Positions 47,879 to 60,822 of a DNA stretch of 64,000 bases are shown in pieces. The position numbers and the translations under genes are program-made. The stretch is from Culex pipiens pallens (Eukaryota > Arthropoda > Insecta > Diptera > Culicidae), in contig NC_068939.1 of assembly GCF_016801865.2 (NCBI RefSeq), forward strand, positions 41,640,747 through 41,704,746, in the 5' to 3' direction. Every line of letters begins with the position of its first letter. Positions within the stretch are counted from its first letter, which is position 1. Under the pieces are notes generated by a model, which saw only the letters and a program-made list of their open reading frames with translations, ran no database searches and was not told where the DNA came from.

Positions 47879-49104
47879 CTAATGATCCAAACCAGATCCT
47901 GTTACACAAAATATAGCTGGGATAATACCTTGAAGCAAATATTTTCTTATAATTTCGAGAAAAAAAAAATGAAAAATGTCGTATTGGACAACTCCACCCA
48001 TGCTGAAAACACAGTTTCCTAAAAAAAGGCAACCCAGTGTCGTCGCATTGCCAGAGATGGCACATCTTTCCGCTTTAGGGGTGAAAATGATTGCAAATTA
48101 AAGTGAGAACAGAATGTGACATGGTCCTGCTTCTCGGGCAGTCTGAGCCGGCAACAGTTCTGGACAGGTTGGATTTGCTTCTAACGGGCCGTGTAGGCAC
48201 CACTCATCGTATTCAGCGTTTAATTTGATTCAATTAGGTCTTTTCCGGTAGCATACTGACTCTGAGAGAAGAGTACCTAATCTCTTTTGCAAATTACAGA
48301 CGACGAAACACTTCTACCCATTTGTAATTTTCAAGAATCTCTTGACACACAATAAAGAGAATTCTTATTTTCAGCCAACTTCCAGCAAGTGTCTTTAATT
48401 CAACGGAAATCTTGTAGAGGGGCAAAAAAAATCGTTCAACTTTTCCAACGGAACAGCCATTATTTGAAAAAGACTTTCGCTGAATGCCTCATTGAGTTCT
48501 TCTAACGACTTGTCGAGCAACATTCAGGGCAAAAGTTGTCCCAGAAATCATCATCTTCCTGAAGAAAACATTCAACAGAGAAAAAAGTTGTCCAATACAG
48601 CTTATTTCTTCCGGTGAACGGAATTCCTCCATCAACTTGAATTGCTCAACAATATTCCAGCCATTTAATATCTCCTAGAGTGCTGAACTTTTCACACAAA
48701 TTGGGTCCAGACTTGGGGTGCAACTTTTGACGACACTCCTCCCCACACAACCCATCTGTCCAATTCCGTCGCGCAACAGCATCCAAACCTCCAAGTTATC
48801 GTTCAATTGCAGTCGCGCAGGACCTCGTCGTGCGTCCCCGGAAATAGGGCGATATTTACGACCAAATTTATGATGCGAACCGGGTCTCATAATGCGAAAT
48901 GGTTTCCTAGCCGGGCAAACCGGCGATTGCAACTCTCTTGTGTAAGTGGCACTTGATTTGGGGCTTGCAATTCTGGCGTGGAAGGGGTCACTCTTGGGAG
49001 GATGGTTTATGCTTTGGTGGGTGATATTTATGACGGGGCTGCAAGTTTCTTTCAAAGAGTTCATAACTTTCAGCTTAAACTTTTTAAGAAATAGATATTA
49101 GATA
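47879..49104. other. intergenic, no gene recognised
   Basis: Apparently single-copy sequence between the transposon stack and the ABCA gene tail. A 129-codon minus-strand frame (48675-49064) has no family motif and is not called. Confidence 0.45.
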
Positions 49105-49110
49105 TTTATT
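49105..49110 (-). promoter_or_regulatory. polyadenylation signal AATAAA
   Basis: Minus-strand AATAAA 16 nt after the stop codon of the ABCA gene that ends at 49127. Confidence 0.5.
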
Positions 49111-49126
49111 GCTGAATTTAAAGTTC

Positions 49127-52100
49127 TTAATCCGATTCTAGCTGATACTTGGTGAAGCTCAGGAATACTTGCTCCAGCGTGGTTTGTCCCAGTGAGTAGT
49201 CCTCAATGTTGAGCTGCTCTTTGTGCGCCTCCATCAACCCAAACATGGCCGACCACTTGAGATCCGATTGTGGAATGTGAAAGTTCAGCGAGTCCTGGTA
49301 TTCCTCTCTGTAATATAATAATAAATAACTTTGCATTTCTTAAATGTTCCAAAACGTCATACTTCAGCACCGATCCTGGCAACTTCTTGCCAACAAAGAA
49401 CTTGACTTCCTTCAGTCTCATCAGCTGCAACTTCGGATCATCAACCTTCTTCACCTTGATCATCAGCAGGAATCCTTTGGAGAACTTGTTCTTCAGATGT
49501 TGCGTCGATCCGAGACACTTGAACTCTCCATTGACCATGATCGCCAACCGGGTGCACAGCGCTTCACACTCCTCCATGCTGTGCGAAGTCAACACGATAG
49601 ATTTGCCTGTACTTCTAGCCTTACAGATCACGTTCCAGAGCTGCCGTTTCGCCCCCGGATCCATTCCCGTAGTCGGTTCGTCCAGATAAACCACCGAAGG
49701 ATTGCCCATGAGTGCGATTGCCGTGCTGAGTTTTCGCTTGTTTCCACCACTGTACTGCTTGGTCTTCTTGTCGATATGCTTCAAAAAGTTCAAGTCCTCT
49801 GCCAACGTAAGTGTCACGCCCCTGATGTCTTCCGCTCGTACACCCCGTAGTAGTGCGTAGATCCTGAGCGTTTCTCTACCGGTGAGGTCATCGAGCAGCG
49901 CGTCAAACTGCGGACAGTAGCCGATCCTCTGGTAAACCTCGCCCATGGACGATTGCAAGCTGATCCCTTCGACCCAAGCCACCCCAGACGAGAATCTCAC
50001 GTCTCCGGTCATCATCTTGAAGGTAGTCGTCTTGCCCGCTCCGTTGATTCCCAACAGCCCGAAGCACTCGTACCGATCGATCGCTACCGACAGGTTGTTC
50101 ACAGCTAGGAATCTTCCGTAGTATTTGGTAGCACTTCGCAGTACAAGATTGTAGCTGTTGATATCGTTCTGCGTCATACCAAGGACGAGTTCCTTCTCGG
50201 CTGTTACATCCGGATCTTCATTTAGCGAGCGTTGCGGAGACTTGTAGATCATGAAGTAGTTCATTACATTGTTAAAGATTCGATATTCAATCGCTAGAAC
50301 TATGAGGAAAACTGCAACTCCAATCACTGCTAAGCAAAGCAGATTACGAGCGATTCCCAGCTCATGGAAGGACAACAGATCCGGCAAATCACAATCTTGA
50401 CACAACAACTTTATAGAAGCTAATTGACTCATTTGGCTCAAAGCATGTGTTAGGGCAAAACTCGGAAACAGCATGAAAATCCATTCAATCATTACTCCAA
50501 CATCGCTGTCAACCGCCTTCCATATCACAACAATCCCAAAAAATACCGCACCCGTTACAACCTTGAACAGCATCACCAACGCGTAGGCAGTTCCCGGAGA
50601 ACTAAACACAAACGAAGAGATGTAAATCAACGGCAGAAACCCAACTCCGAAGAACACAAACAGCAGGTACACCCGACCCAGTTCGGAAAACGTTGACCAT
50701 CCTTCCTCTTGAAACGCGGCCAAAGTGATCACGTACACCAACGATATCACCCCAAACAGCAGCAAATCCCAACCGAAAGCAACCGTCCAGTACAGTGCGG
50801 CGTTGGTTCCACTGACAAACTGGAGCAGCTTGGCCCGCGAGGTGCGTTCGTTGATGTAGAACAGCACAAACATGGCGGACACGAAGGCCATTGCGAGCAC
50901 GGTATTGATCACCAGGTTGAGTCCAGCGCCCGAGTCCTGGCTGGCGGGGTCTACCCGGCTGGGCAGTGGCTTGTTCACAACGGTTAGCTCGCAGGTCGGA
51001 CATTCTGTTTGGAGAACTGCGTTGTACAGGAGGGACAGTGCCAGCGGAGCCGTGTGGTATCCTTTGTAGTTGAACCATGCGGTGTAGTTGTTGGCGTTGA
51101 AGGTGGCTCCTACCATGTAATGGGAATTGACTTCGGAGATGGAATCTGCCGACTAAATGGGTTAGGTTAGGTTAGAATCTTGGAATTTGAAGGTATTCAC
51201 TCACGCGTTGCAGGATGAAATCGTTCATATTTGAATCAATCTCCTTTGAGCTGTGCATTCCGTTGACATTATCGATGAGTTTCATATAAGTTTGAACTAT
51301 CTTTGAGGTATCCGGAGTTCCTCCCACTACGGTCACCGTTTTGACGTACGGATCAAGCGACATCGTTAAAGGGGAATGATTTTGATTGCTTGACATGGAC
51401 AGGAATGTTGATATCACGAAAAATATTGGGATCGTAAACATGCCGATCAACAATCCCCACGATCGGATGCAGGAAAGGTACTTCTTGAGTAGTTGACCCT
51501 TTACTTGACTTAATAAGAGATGCCGTCCGGTGTACAGATCGAGATTTCTAAGTGGCTTTCCCACAGATGTTTCAACGGATGTCTGATTAGGACTATCACT
51601 ACCAGCTCTAAAAAAAGAAAAATCAGTAACTGCTATGTATCAACCAAGAATCATACTTCAAGAAAACCTCCTCCATAGTGGTTAGCGAAATGCCATAGCT
51701 GGTGATGCCACACATTTCCATCCGACTCTCCAGATACTCCAGCATCGGTTGGAACACCCGAATGTAATCCTCTTTGAGGACGAACGAGAGTTCTGACCCA
51801 ATATCGGTATCGATGCGAACGTCCGGTATGTACTTCCGAAGTAAATCCAACACCAGTTGCTTGTCACAGTTTGGTCCTTTCACGCAGATCAACCGGTATC
51901 CGGTGCCGAAGCTTTTCTTCAAAAAGAACGGTGTTCCTACGGCTTTCAGCACTCCACCGGACATGATCGCAATGCGATCCCCGAGGACGTCCGCTTCGTC
52001 CATAAAGTGCGTTGAAAGTAGAATCGTTCGATGTTTCTTCTCCTGTTGTAGCAAATCCCAAAGAGCTCTACGAGCTGAGGGATCCATACCGGACGTTGGT

Positions 52101-54274
52101 TCATCCAGTAGAACTACCTTGGATCCACCGCAAAGAGCAACTCCTACGGCCAGTCTACGCTTCATGCCACCGGCTAACGTGTGGGATTGTGCGTGGCGCT
52201 TTCCGGTCAGTTCTAAGATCTGAAGATACTTCTCAATTTCGTAGTTCAATCTACCCCTTGGAACTCCTTTCAATCTCGCAAAAAAGCGCAAATGTTCCGA
52301 CACGGTCAACTCATCGAACAGCACGTTGTGCTGGGGGCACAGTCCCAACGATTGCCGTACGCCTTCGATGTCCGTTCGAATATCGTGTCCGCTGAGGTAT
52401 GCCGTACCCGATGTAGGCGAGAACATACCCGTGAGCATCGACATGGTGGTGGTCTTTCCGGCGCCGTTATGTCCAAGCAATATGGTTATCTGATCCTCAT
52501 ACATGTTGAGATTCAAGCCGTGAACGGCTACGTTGGATCTGTTGAAGACCTTCCGTAGATTTCGGATTTGAATGCCTGGATTGCTGGTTACGGGATCGGC
52601 CTCAAAATATCTAGTATCCTGATTCCGAAACCCAACGCTCATTTGCTTCCTTCGAAAACACTTGCTAACAAACGGGAAATACCACGGCTTCGCAACTCCA
52701 TACTCTCCTGGCATCACCTGCTCGACGTATAGAGCAATTGCCAGGTAGAGTAAGGCATCCACCAACAGCATCACGATCACCAATCTGACGTTTAGCTCTT
52801 CGATCGTAACCGGATTGATCATACTATGCCAACGAAGTCCTTGCTGGTTTGCTTCCAAGTGTATCGTACTTCTCATACCAAGTGACATAGCCGTGTTGGA
52901 CAGCAGATTGATACCAATTTTACCCAAAGTAGATAGTGAGTCGTACTGAGTTGAGATAACCCTAAACGGAACGATCGACAGCATCCACAAAAGACTTGCT
53001 AACCTCGTGGCGACGGTAACTACAATTTGATGTTGAGTTAGATCCCAAACCTTGCAGAAATTGAAAAATATACTACCTTTGTTGAAGAAGACGCTTACCA
53101 TGAAGCAAAAGCACACCGTCGCGATGGAATAGACAAACAGAAAGAACCACACGACGGTCCAATCAGAGTGTCTGAGGATCGAAGTGTTCTTCATGAGTGG
53201 AACCTGCAAGATTTGATTTTCGTTATGCTGCCCCAACTACTCCTCGATACTCACACAAAGCAGAACCGTGATCAGCGAAATGGAAAACACCAGCAGCAGC
53301 ATGTTCTTGGCGAACCACGCACTCCACTGAAGCCAGCTGGACAGGCCCATGATCTTCATCGACTCTTTCAGCTGCTTTTCCTTCTCGGCCGTGATGTGCT
53401 TGACCATCACTATGCAAGGGTAGAAGAATGAAAATAGCATGATCCATGGAAGCACTTGCTCCAGCATCGCGAGAACCGGATCGTCTTCGTGCGGTGGATA
53501 CGGATATCGCTGGAGGAGAATATCGTATTAAATTGAGGATCTTTAAAGATTGCGATCAAAACTACAAACGTTGGTGAAAACATTTGGAAGCTCCAGGTTT
53601 GGATTGAACTCTTGGATAACTGATTTTGAAAGGGCACTTTGGACGGCCAAGAATCCTTCGTCTAGGTACTCATCCGATGGTGAACTTAAACCGCTCGGTG
53701 AAAATGGAACCATCAACGATTTTGTGTTCCAAGTTGAGAGTCTAGTGCTTGGGACTCGAAGTTCTGCTGGGAATCTCAGCGCGAATTTCAGCTTTTTCGG
53801 TGCGGAATTAATTGACTGTGGAGGATCATCTATTACTCACCACTAAACATTCATATTTTAATACCATCTTACCGCTAAGGAATCATCAAACTCCACCCCA
53901 GCAAAGATACTGCTGTTGATCATTGCCACTTCCAAAGACTTTGCATTCGGATAACCTCTGCTTGTCATCTTCAACGATTCAGCAGCCCTTTTGACGATCC
54001 GATCCAAAACAGAATTTTGAGGCGAATAAGCCAACAGAAACTCCACCGCAGGTGGAAAGTCGTTCCTGTCCAACAGATCCACAGACTGCGGCTCAAACTT
54101 GGTGCTCGTTGTCACGGAAGTTGGTCCCGACTGATACCGGATCAACAGGACAATCGAAAAGCACAGTACGGGGATTAGGATTTCGAACAGGGTTTGACAC
54201 TTGTGGCGCTTCTGGATGGTCCAGTTCTTCCACAGCAGCAGCAGGAACTTGTCCCAGTTGGTGGCGTTGGCCAT
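49127..54274 (-). CDS. ABCA-family (ABCA3-like) lipid transporter, full length
   Basis: Eight exons, minus strand: 54274-53873, 53815-53570, 53509-53255, 53203-53077, 53019-51657, 51607-51205, 51152-49363 and 49307-49127. All joins are GT-AG and in frame, 1588 residues. The start ATG gives the N-terminal WDKF..LLWKNWTIQKRH seen in both paralogues. NBD1 has Walker A GHNGAGKTTT near 526 and Walker B VVLLDEP; its signature reads LAGGMKRR, with alanine for the usual serine. NBD2 has GINGAGKTTT near 1297, YSGGNKRK near 1398 and LDEPTTGMDP. Membrane bundles precede each ATPase domain. The 255-nt, 127-nt and 181-nt exons equal those of the upstream tandem paralogue, whose stop lies 263 bp before this ATG. 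Expected role: ATP-driven lipid movement in a membrane; substrate unknown. Exon 5 joins exon 4 over a 57-nt intron that is itself open, so intron retention would not stop translation at once. Confidence 0.92.
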
Positions 54275-54537
54275 TGCGGTTGGTGATGCGAGTTGAGTTA
54301 GGTCGAATCATGTAATTTGGATCAAAGTCTGAGGTCTCGAGTTTTCCTCAACAGATTTCAACTACAGAATTGATATCGTTGTAAATGTTTGAGTCATGAA
54401 AGTGGCTTGGTGACATTCTTGTTCCACTTGTTAATACGGTGGTCTACTTAGATTAAAATGATACGCATGAATTAATTAAAAAAATCACATTTTTTATGAT
54501 AATTAATAAATACAAAACAAAAATAGCTTCTACTTAA
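54275..54537. other. 263-bp spacer between tandem ABCA genes
   Basis: Must contain the 3' end of the upstream gene and the promoter and 5' UTR of the downstream one, unless a leader exon lies farther away. No TATA box found. TCAGAC, an initiator-like motif on the minus strand, lies near 54330. Confidence 0.4.
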
Positions 54538-57500
54538 TCAATCTTCTACTCGCTGATGTTTTGTAAAGTGTAGAAACACCTGCTCAAGCGCAGCTTGTCC
54601 CAGGGAGTAATCCTCAACTTCAAGCTGCTCCTTGTGTGATTCCATTAGCCCAAACATGGCCGACCATTTGAGATCCGCTTGGGGCACATGATAGCTTAAC
54701 GAGTCCTGATATTGTTCTCTAAAAAAAACAAACAAAATTAAAACAGTTCGCTTGAATTGTCAAAAAGTAATACTTCAGCACAGCTCCATCAAATGTATCC
54801 TCCACAAACGACTTGACCCGATCCACTCTCTGCTCTTGCTGATCATCCGCCCTTTTCACCTTGATTGTCAACAGGAATCCCTTAACGAACTTGTTCTTCA
54901 AGTGTTGCGTCGATCCGAGACACTTGAACTCGCCGTTGACCATGATCGCCAACCGCGTGCACAGCGCTTCACACTCCTCCATGCTGTGCGAAGTCAGGAC
55001 GATAGATTTCCCCGAGCTTCTTACCTTGCAGATCACATCCCACAACTGCCGCTTCGCTCCCGGATCCATTCCGGTAGTTGGTTCATCGAGGTATACTATC
55101 GAGGGATTGCCCATGAGTGCGATTGCCGCACTGAGCTTTCGTTTGTTTCCACCGCTGTACTGCCGTTCTACGCATAATTGTCCCATGTCAGTTTTTGACG
55201 ATTTTGACTTTATGCCATTTTTAAGTTTAGTCTGATATGTACTTTAAGAAAAACACATAAAATCTGGTACTTTGTTCGGAAACTCATCAAAAACAACACC
55301 AAGTCTGTTTGTCCCATCGTTGAACTTCTACGCATAATTGTCCCACCAAGTATTTTCTTACACGGAATCATTAGTTTTACTAAGCATTATGCCTTGTTTA
55401 CCTGTTGTATAGCAAGAGGATCACAAATAAGTATGATAAACTGCTAACTGGGGCGATTAGGGACACATAGGGCGAATAGGAACCCACGGGACAATTATGC
55501 GTAGAAACACAGAAATCGGTCGAAAAATTTCAATCGCGTTTTTCTCAGTTGCACTTTTTTGAACATGGGACAATTATGCGTAGAACGGCAGTGTACTCCT
55601 TGATCTTCTTGTCTAGATGCTTGAGGAAGTGCAAATCTTCAGCCAATGACAACGATACGTTCTGGATATCATCACGGGAAACTCCTCGTAACAGAGCGAA
55701 AACTTTCAGTGTCTCCCGTCCAGTAAGATTACCAAGAAGTGCGTCAAATTGTGGACAGTAACCGATTCTCTGATGCACAGTATTCATTGGGGACTTCAAA
55801 CGAGTCCCTTCGACCCATGCCACTCCGGACGAAAAAGTCTCGTCTCCAATCAACATCTTGAAGGTAGTCGTCTTCCCGGCTCCGTTGATTCCCAGCAAAC
55901 CAAAGCACTCAAACCGATCGATTGCTATCGACAGATTGTTCACCGCTAGGAAGTTCCCGTAGTATTTGGTTGCATTCCGCATCACGAGATTGTAGTTCCG
56001 AATGTCACTCTTGCGCATATTCTGAACTCGTTCCTTCTCAGCGGTTACCTCTGAATCTTCGTCAGCTGATGCACGTGGTTTCCTCTTCCAAGTAACGCAT
56101 TGCTTGACCTTACTGAGGACTCGATATTCTATCAGTAAAACTGCAACGAAGGCAGTTATTCCAACCGCCAGAAGATACAGCAAATTCCTAGCGATTCCCA
56201 CTTCACGGAAGGAGTATAACTCCGGTAGATCACAGCACGTGGGAGTCCAATCGCAAGCGGATTCTAGCGTACATCCAGCTATGAAGTTGCAATCATTCCG
56301 ACAGTCCATCACACCAGACACGATCACGTCCATGTTTTCCAACCCTTGGAACAGGGCAAAGCTTGGGAAAAGCAGGAATACCCACTCCAAGTCGTCAGCC
56401 AGATCTTCCTGGTCGATGGTGGGAAGCCGGAGTAGCTCACCTATCGCGTAGAAGACGACACCCGTTGTTATGTTGAACAACATGATGAATCCGTATCCGG
56501 AGCTCGTATTGTTGAACACGAACGTGAAGAGGTAGGTTAACGGTAGGAATCCCAACCCGTAGAACATCAACAGGAGAAGCACTTGACCAAGTTCGATGAA
56601 AGCCGAACTCTTTTGAAACACAGCTAATACGACGGTGTAGATCACGCAGGTCACCAGGAAGGTAAAGTAATCCCAAATAAAGGCCACCGTCCAGTACAAG
56701 GTAACATTCGTTCCACTAACATACTGGAGCATCCGGGCACGTATGGTGCGTTCTTTAATGTAGAACATGATGTACAGCGACGATACGAAGACCATCGCGA
56801 AGGCGGTGTTGATTATCATGCTGTATCCAATGACACTTTCCAACAAATTTTCCTGAACGTTGGGTGGGTAAGGTAGAGGCTTGTTCGTGATGGTCAGTTC
56901 ACATGTTGGACATTCTGAAGCAAGGACGGCGCTGTATAACAAGGATAATGCCAACGGAGCAGTGTGGTAGCCCTTGTTGTTGAACCAAGCCGTGTAGTTG
57001 TTGTAGTGAAAGGTAGCGCCTGCCATGTACTGGGTGTTGACCTCGTAAATTGAATCTATGGACTGAAACTTAGAAAATTAGGAACAAATTTTGATCGTCA
57101 AGTCATAACTTACTGTTTGAAGCATGAATTCATTCATGTTCGAAGATATTAATTTGAGGTGATGCCTTCCATCAATCTTGTCAAACAGTTTCTCATAAGC
57201 TTGTATCAAATACGAATTGTCCAGGGATCCTCCTACAACGGTTACCGTTTCCTTGTACGGCTCAAAAGACATCGTCAATGGGGGAAGATTCCGATACTCG
57301 AGGGTATCCTTGTTGGATGCCACTATTGCGAAGACGATTGGAACCACAAGTTGTGTTATTAGTAGAATATGTGATCGCAGACTGGAGAGGTACTTCTTCA
57401 AGAATTGACCCTTAACTTGGTTTAATAGTAGCTGTCGACCGGTGTACAGTTCGAGTTTGTTGAGCGAATCTACGGGACATATTGTATAGATATTAATCCG

Positions 57501-60343
57501 TATGATTTAACAAGTAACGTGCATACATTTCTGGGGTGCTGTCTCGATAGGTATTTCATTTGATCTCTTTCTTCCCTGAGAGATGTCACTTCCGGCTCTA
57601 AAATAAAATTAGAATTTATTCACAGTTGCAATGAGCTTGCAACGACTCACTTCATGAACACCTCCTCCATCGTAGTCAACGAGATACCGTAGCTGTTAAC
57701 TCCACACTCTCGCATTCTACCTTCCAGATCTTCCAACATCGGTTGGAACACCTGTAGGTAACCCTCATTCAAAACAAACGACAGCTCGGACCCGATATCC
57801 GTGGCAATGCGAACGTCTGGAATGAACCTCCGCAGAATGTCCAACACCTGTTGCTTGTCGCAGCGCGGACCTTTCACGCAGATCAACCGGTATCCGGCGC
57901 CGAAGTTTTTCTTCAAAAAGAACGGTGACCCAACTGCCTTCAGCACTCCGCCGGACATGATCGCGATGCGATCCCCGAGGACGTCCGCTTCGTCCATGAA
58001 GTGCGTGGTAAGTAGAATCGTTCGATGTTTCTTCTCCTGTTGTAGCAGATCCCAGAGGGATCTACGAGCTGACGGATCCAATCCGGAGGTTGGCTCATCC
58101 AGCAGGACCACCTTGGATCCACCGCATAGGGCAACTCCTACGGCTAACCTTCGCTTCATGCCACCGGACAGCGTGTGAGATTGTGCGTTGCGCTTGTCCG
58201 TCAATTTCAACATCACAAGGTACTTATCGATCTCTTCGTGCAGGTCATTCTTTGGAATGCCTTTCAATCTGGCAAAGAATCGGAGGTGTTCCTCCACGGT
58301 CAGTTCATCGAACAGCACGTTGTGCTGTGGGCAGATGCCCAAAGATCGTCGAACTCCTTCGATCTCGGTGCGGACGTCGTGCCCGTTGAGGTATGCCGTA
58401 CCGGAGGTCGGTGCGATCATTCCCGTCAGCATGGACATGGTGGTGGTCTTGCCAGCTCCGTTGTGACCCAGCAGTACGGTGATCTGATCTTCGTACATGT
58501 TGAGAACGAGCCCGTTGACAGCAGTTTTATTACCTGGGTAAACCTTACGAAGGTTTCGGATTTGAATTCCGACAGGGCTTGAGCTGGGATCCGATTCGAT
58601 GAAGTCTGATTTCTGATTTTGAGAAGTTGGCGTTTTTGACGCGCTGGAGCGACACTTGAAAGAAAATGGGAAATACCACGGTTTTGCGATTCCAAACTCT
58701 CCGGGCATCACTTGCTCGACGTATATTGCGATGGTTAGGTATATCAAGGCATCTACCAGTAGCATCGCGATCACCAGTCCAACGTTCAACTCTTCGTCGA
58801 TCGTAGCTGGGGTGGAGAAATCGTTCCACTGAAGACCCCGTTCAAGCACTTCCAAGCGTATGATGCTACGAATCCCAAAGGACATTGCCGAATTTGATAA
58901 AATGTTGAGACTAGATTTGATACCAACTGACAAGGAGTCGTAGATGGGCAAGGCCAGCTTGTACGGTACAATGGACAGGATCCAAACGAAGCCAGCTACC
59001 CTTGCTGCAACACTTGCTGAAATGTAGTGTTTGATACATTACTGTAATTCGCAGAATGAACACCGAAAGGGCTCACCCTTGTCGAAGAAGACACTCATCA
59101 TGAAGCAGAAGCACACTGTAGCGACGGAATAGACAAACAGGAAGAACCAAATGGCAGTCCAGTCGGAATGTTTCAGGATCGGGATGTTGTTGACCAGCGG
59201 TACCTGCGTAAGTCTCTTTAGTCATTCAACTCGCTTTCAGCGCGACCTTCTACTCACACAAAGTAGTGCAGTGATCATCGAAATCGAGAGCACTAGCAGT
59301 AGCATGTTCTTCACGAACCACGCACTCCACTGCAATCCACCGGAGAGTCCCATGATCTTCATCGATTCCTTGAGCTGGTGTTCCTTCTCGACCGTGATGT
59401 GCTTGATCATCACTACGCACGGGTAGAAGAACGTGAAAAGCATGATGTACGGGAGCCATGATTCCAGCACGCGTAGGATTCCATCGTCGTAGTGTGGTGG
59501 ATATGGGAAGCGCTGAAGAAGGTCGAAGGATTAGCTGAGCGCTTTTTTGGACTTCGGTGTCTACTCACGTTAACATAAACGTTTGGGAGGTAAACATTGG
59601 CGTTGAATTCCTCGATGATCGCTTTCGAAATGGCGCTCTGAACGGACAGGAATCCTTCGTAGTAGTACTCCGGGTAACCTCCCGCGTCCAGCGATATCTC
59701 ACGCAGTTCCGGCGTAAACGGATACTGCAGAAGTCGGGTTTCCCAGTTCGGTAGGGAGTTTTCCATGCTGGTCCGAAGCTTGCTAGGGAATCTGATCGCG
59801 ACGTTCAGCTTCTCCGGTAGTTTATCTATGAACTGTGAAAAGACTTCTGAATGATTCCGCACGACAAAGGTCAAGCTCGCTTACCGTGAGATCATCTTCG
59901 AACTCTACCCCAGCCAAGATGCTGCTATTCATTAGGGTCGACTCCAGTGAGACCGCGTTAGGGTATCCTCTGTACGTTATATTGAGCGATTCCGCAGCTC
60001 TGCTAACGACTCCTTCCAGTATTGTATTTTGAGGTGAATACGCCAGCAGAATTTGCACATCGGATGGTAGTTTGAACCTGTACGGAACTCAAACGTTACT
60101 TCTGATTACCAAAGATTCCGAGTATTACCTGCTCAGTACATCGGTAGACAGCGGGTTGAACACGGTACTGGACTGCACGTGCCTCAGCTTCACAACTCCA
60201 CGTATCAAAAGGAGAAACGAACAGCACAACACCGGGACGAGAACTTCGAACGCGGTCTGCAGGTAGTGGCGCCGCTGGATGGTCCAGTTCTTCCACAGAA
60301 GCAGGACAAACTTGTCCCAGCTGGACGTGGCGGCGCCAGCCAT
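54538..60343 (-). CDS. ABCA-family (ABCA3-like) transporter, interrupted by a MITE in NBD2
   Basis: Ten exons, minus strand: 60343-60129, 60077-59885, 59832-59569, 59512-59258, 59203-59077, 59016-57651, 57597-57527, 57469-57114, 57062-54774 (interrupted) and 54718-54538. Without the insertion the frame is 1626 residues. NBD1 has Walker A GHNGAGKTTT near 535 and signature LSGGMKRR; NBD2 has GINGAGKTTT near 1344. The NBD2 signature YSGG (1439-1442) is split by a 432-bp transposon plus 4-bp duplication (436 bp, not a multiple of three), and stop codons follow within 20 codons. All other exons are open and conserved, so the break is recent, or this is one allele. A truncated protein would lack the NBD2 signature and Walker B. 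A short 71-nt exon (57597-57527) is peculiar to this copy. Splicing between GT and AG inside the transposon ends could in principle keep the frame, with weak sites. Confidence 0.88.
55160..55591. mobile_element. 432-bp MITE with 28-bp perfect inverted ends, inside an exon
   Basis: The ends CTGCCGTTCTACGCATAATT(GTCCCATG) and their complement are perfect over 28 bp. They are flanked by TGTA (55156-55159, 55592-55595). Inner copies of the TTCTACGCATAATTGTCCC motif stand at about 55326 and, inverted, 55489. No transposase. The 4-bp duplication excludes ordinary mariner and hAT; the superfamily is not recognised. Confidence 0.9.
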
Positions 60344-60822
60344 TGCAACTGTGCACTAACGAGTCAAGTCTAGGCGGATTTCAACGGGTCTATAAAGACA
60401 TGCCGCTCAAAGTGACCTGTCAGGGGAGATTCATCATTATAATATGGCTCTAACACGCCCGTTACAGCTTAGTTAACGCAGATTGATGTGAGTGCAGTTT
60501 TCGAGGTGGTAGTTTTCCACCCATCATGTACTAAGTGCACGTCATGGTTGAAAAAGTTACGTTTAGTCTGGATTTCCAGATACTTTCCCGGTTCTTCAAA
60601 TCAACATCGATGACACTCTTTACTATCAACAATAATTCAATGTTTAAACTCAGAGAAACTTGTTTTGAAGATTTACGAAAAATTTCCGCAACAATTGTAA
60701 CAACTCTACCCAATCTCTATCTCTAGCACCGTTCGATACACTGACTAACTACTAACTGTCTCAACCGGTAACCCCGCACCGCAGGTATCTCTCAGCAACG
60801 TGCAGTTCGGATCATTAGGCTA
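60344..60822. other. upstream region of the third ABCA gene
   Basis: 479 bp between the ATG and the first MITE. Should contain the 5' UTR and core promoter for the minus-strand gene. No convincing TATA or initiator was found. Confidence 0.4.

Noticed and set aside
48675..49064. 129-codon minus-strand frame downstream of the ABCA tail
   Set aside because: No recognisable family or splice context; composition like surrounding intergenic sequence.
53020..53076. In-frame coding sequence between exons 4 and 5 of the middle ABCA gene
   Set aside because: Although open, it has GT-AG ends and is absent from both paralogues; its removal restores the conserved NK-x-TVA/SVA junction.
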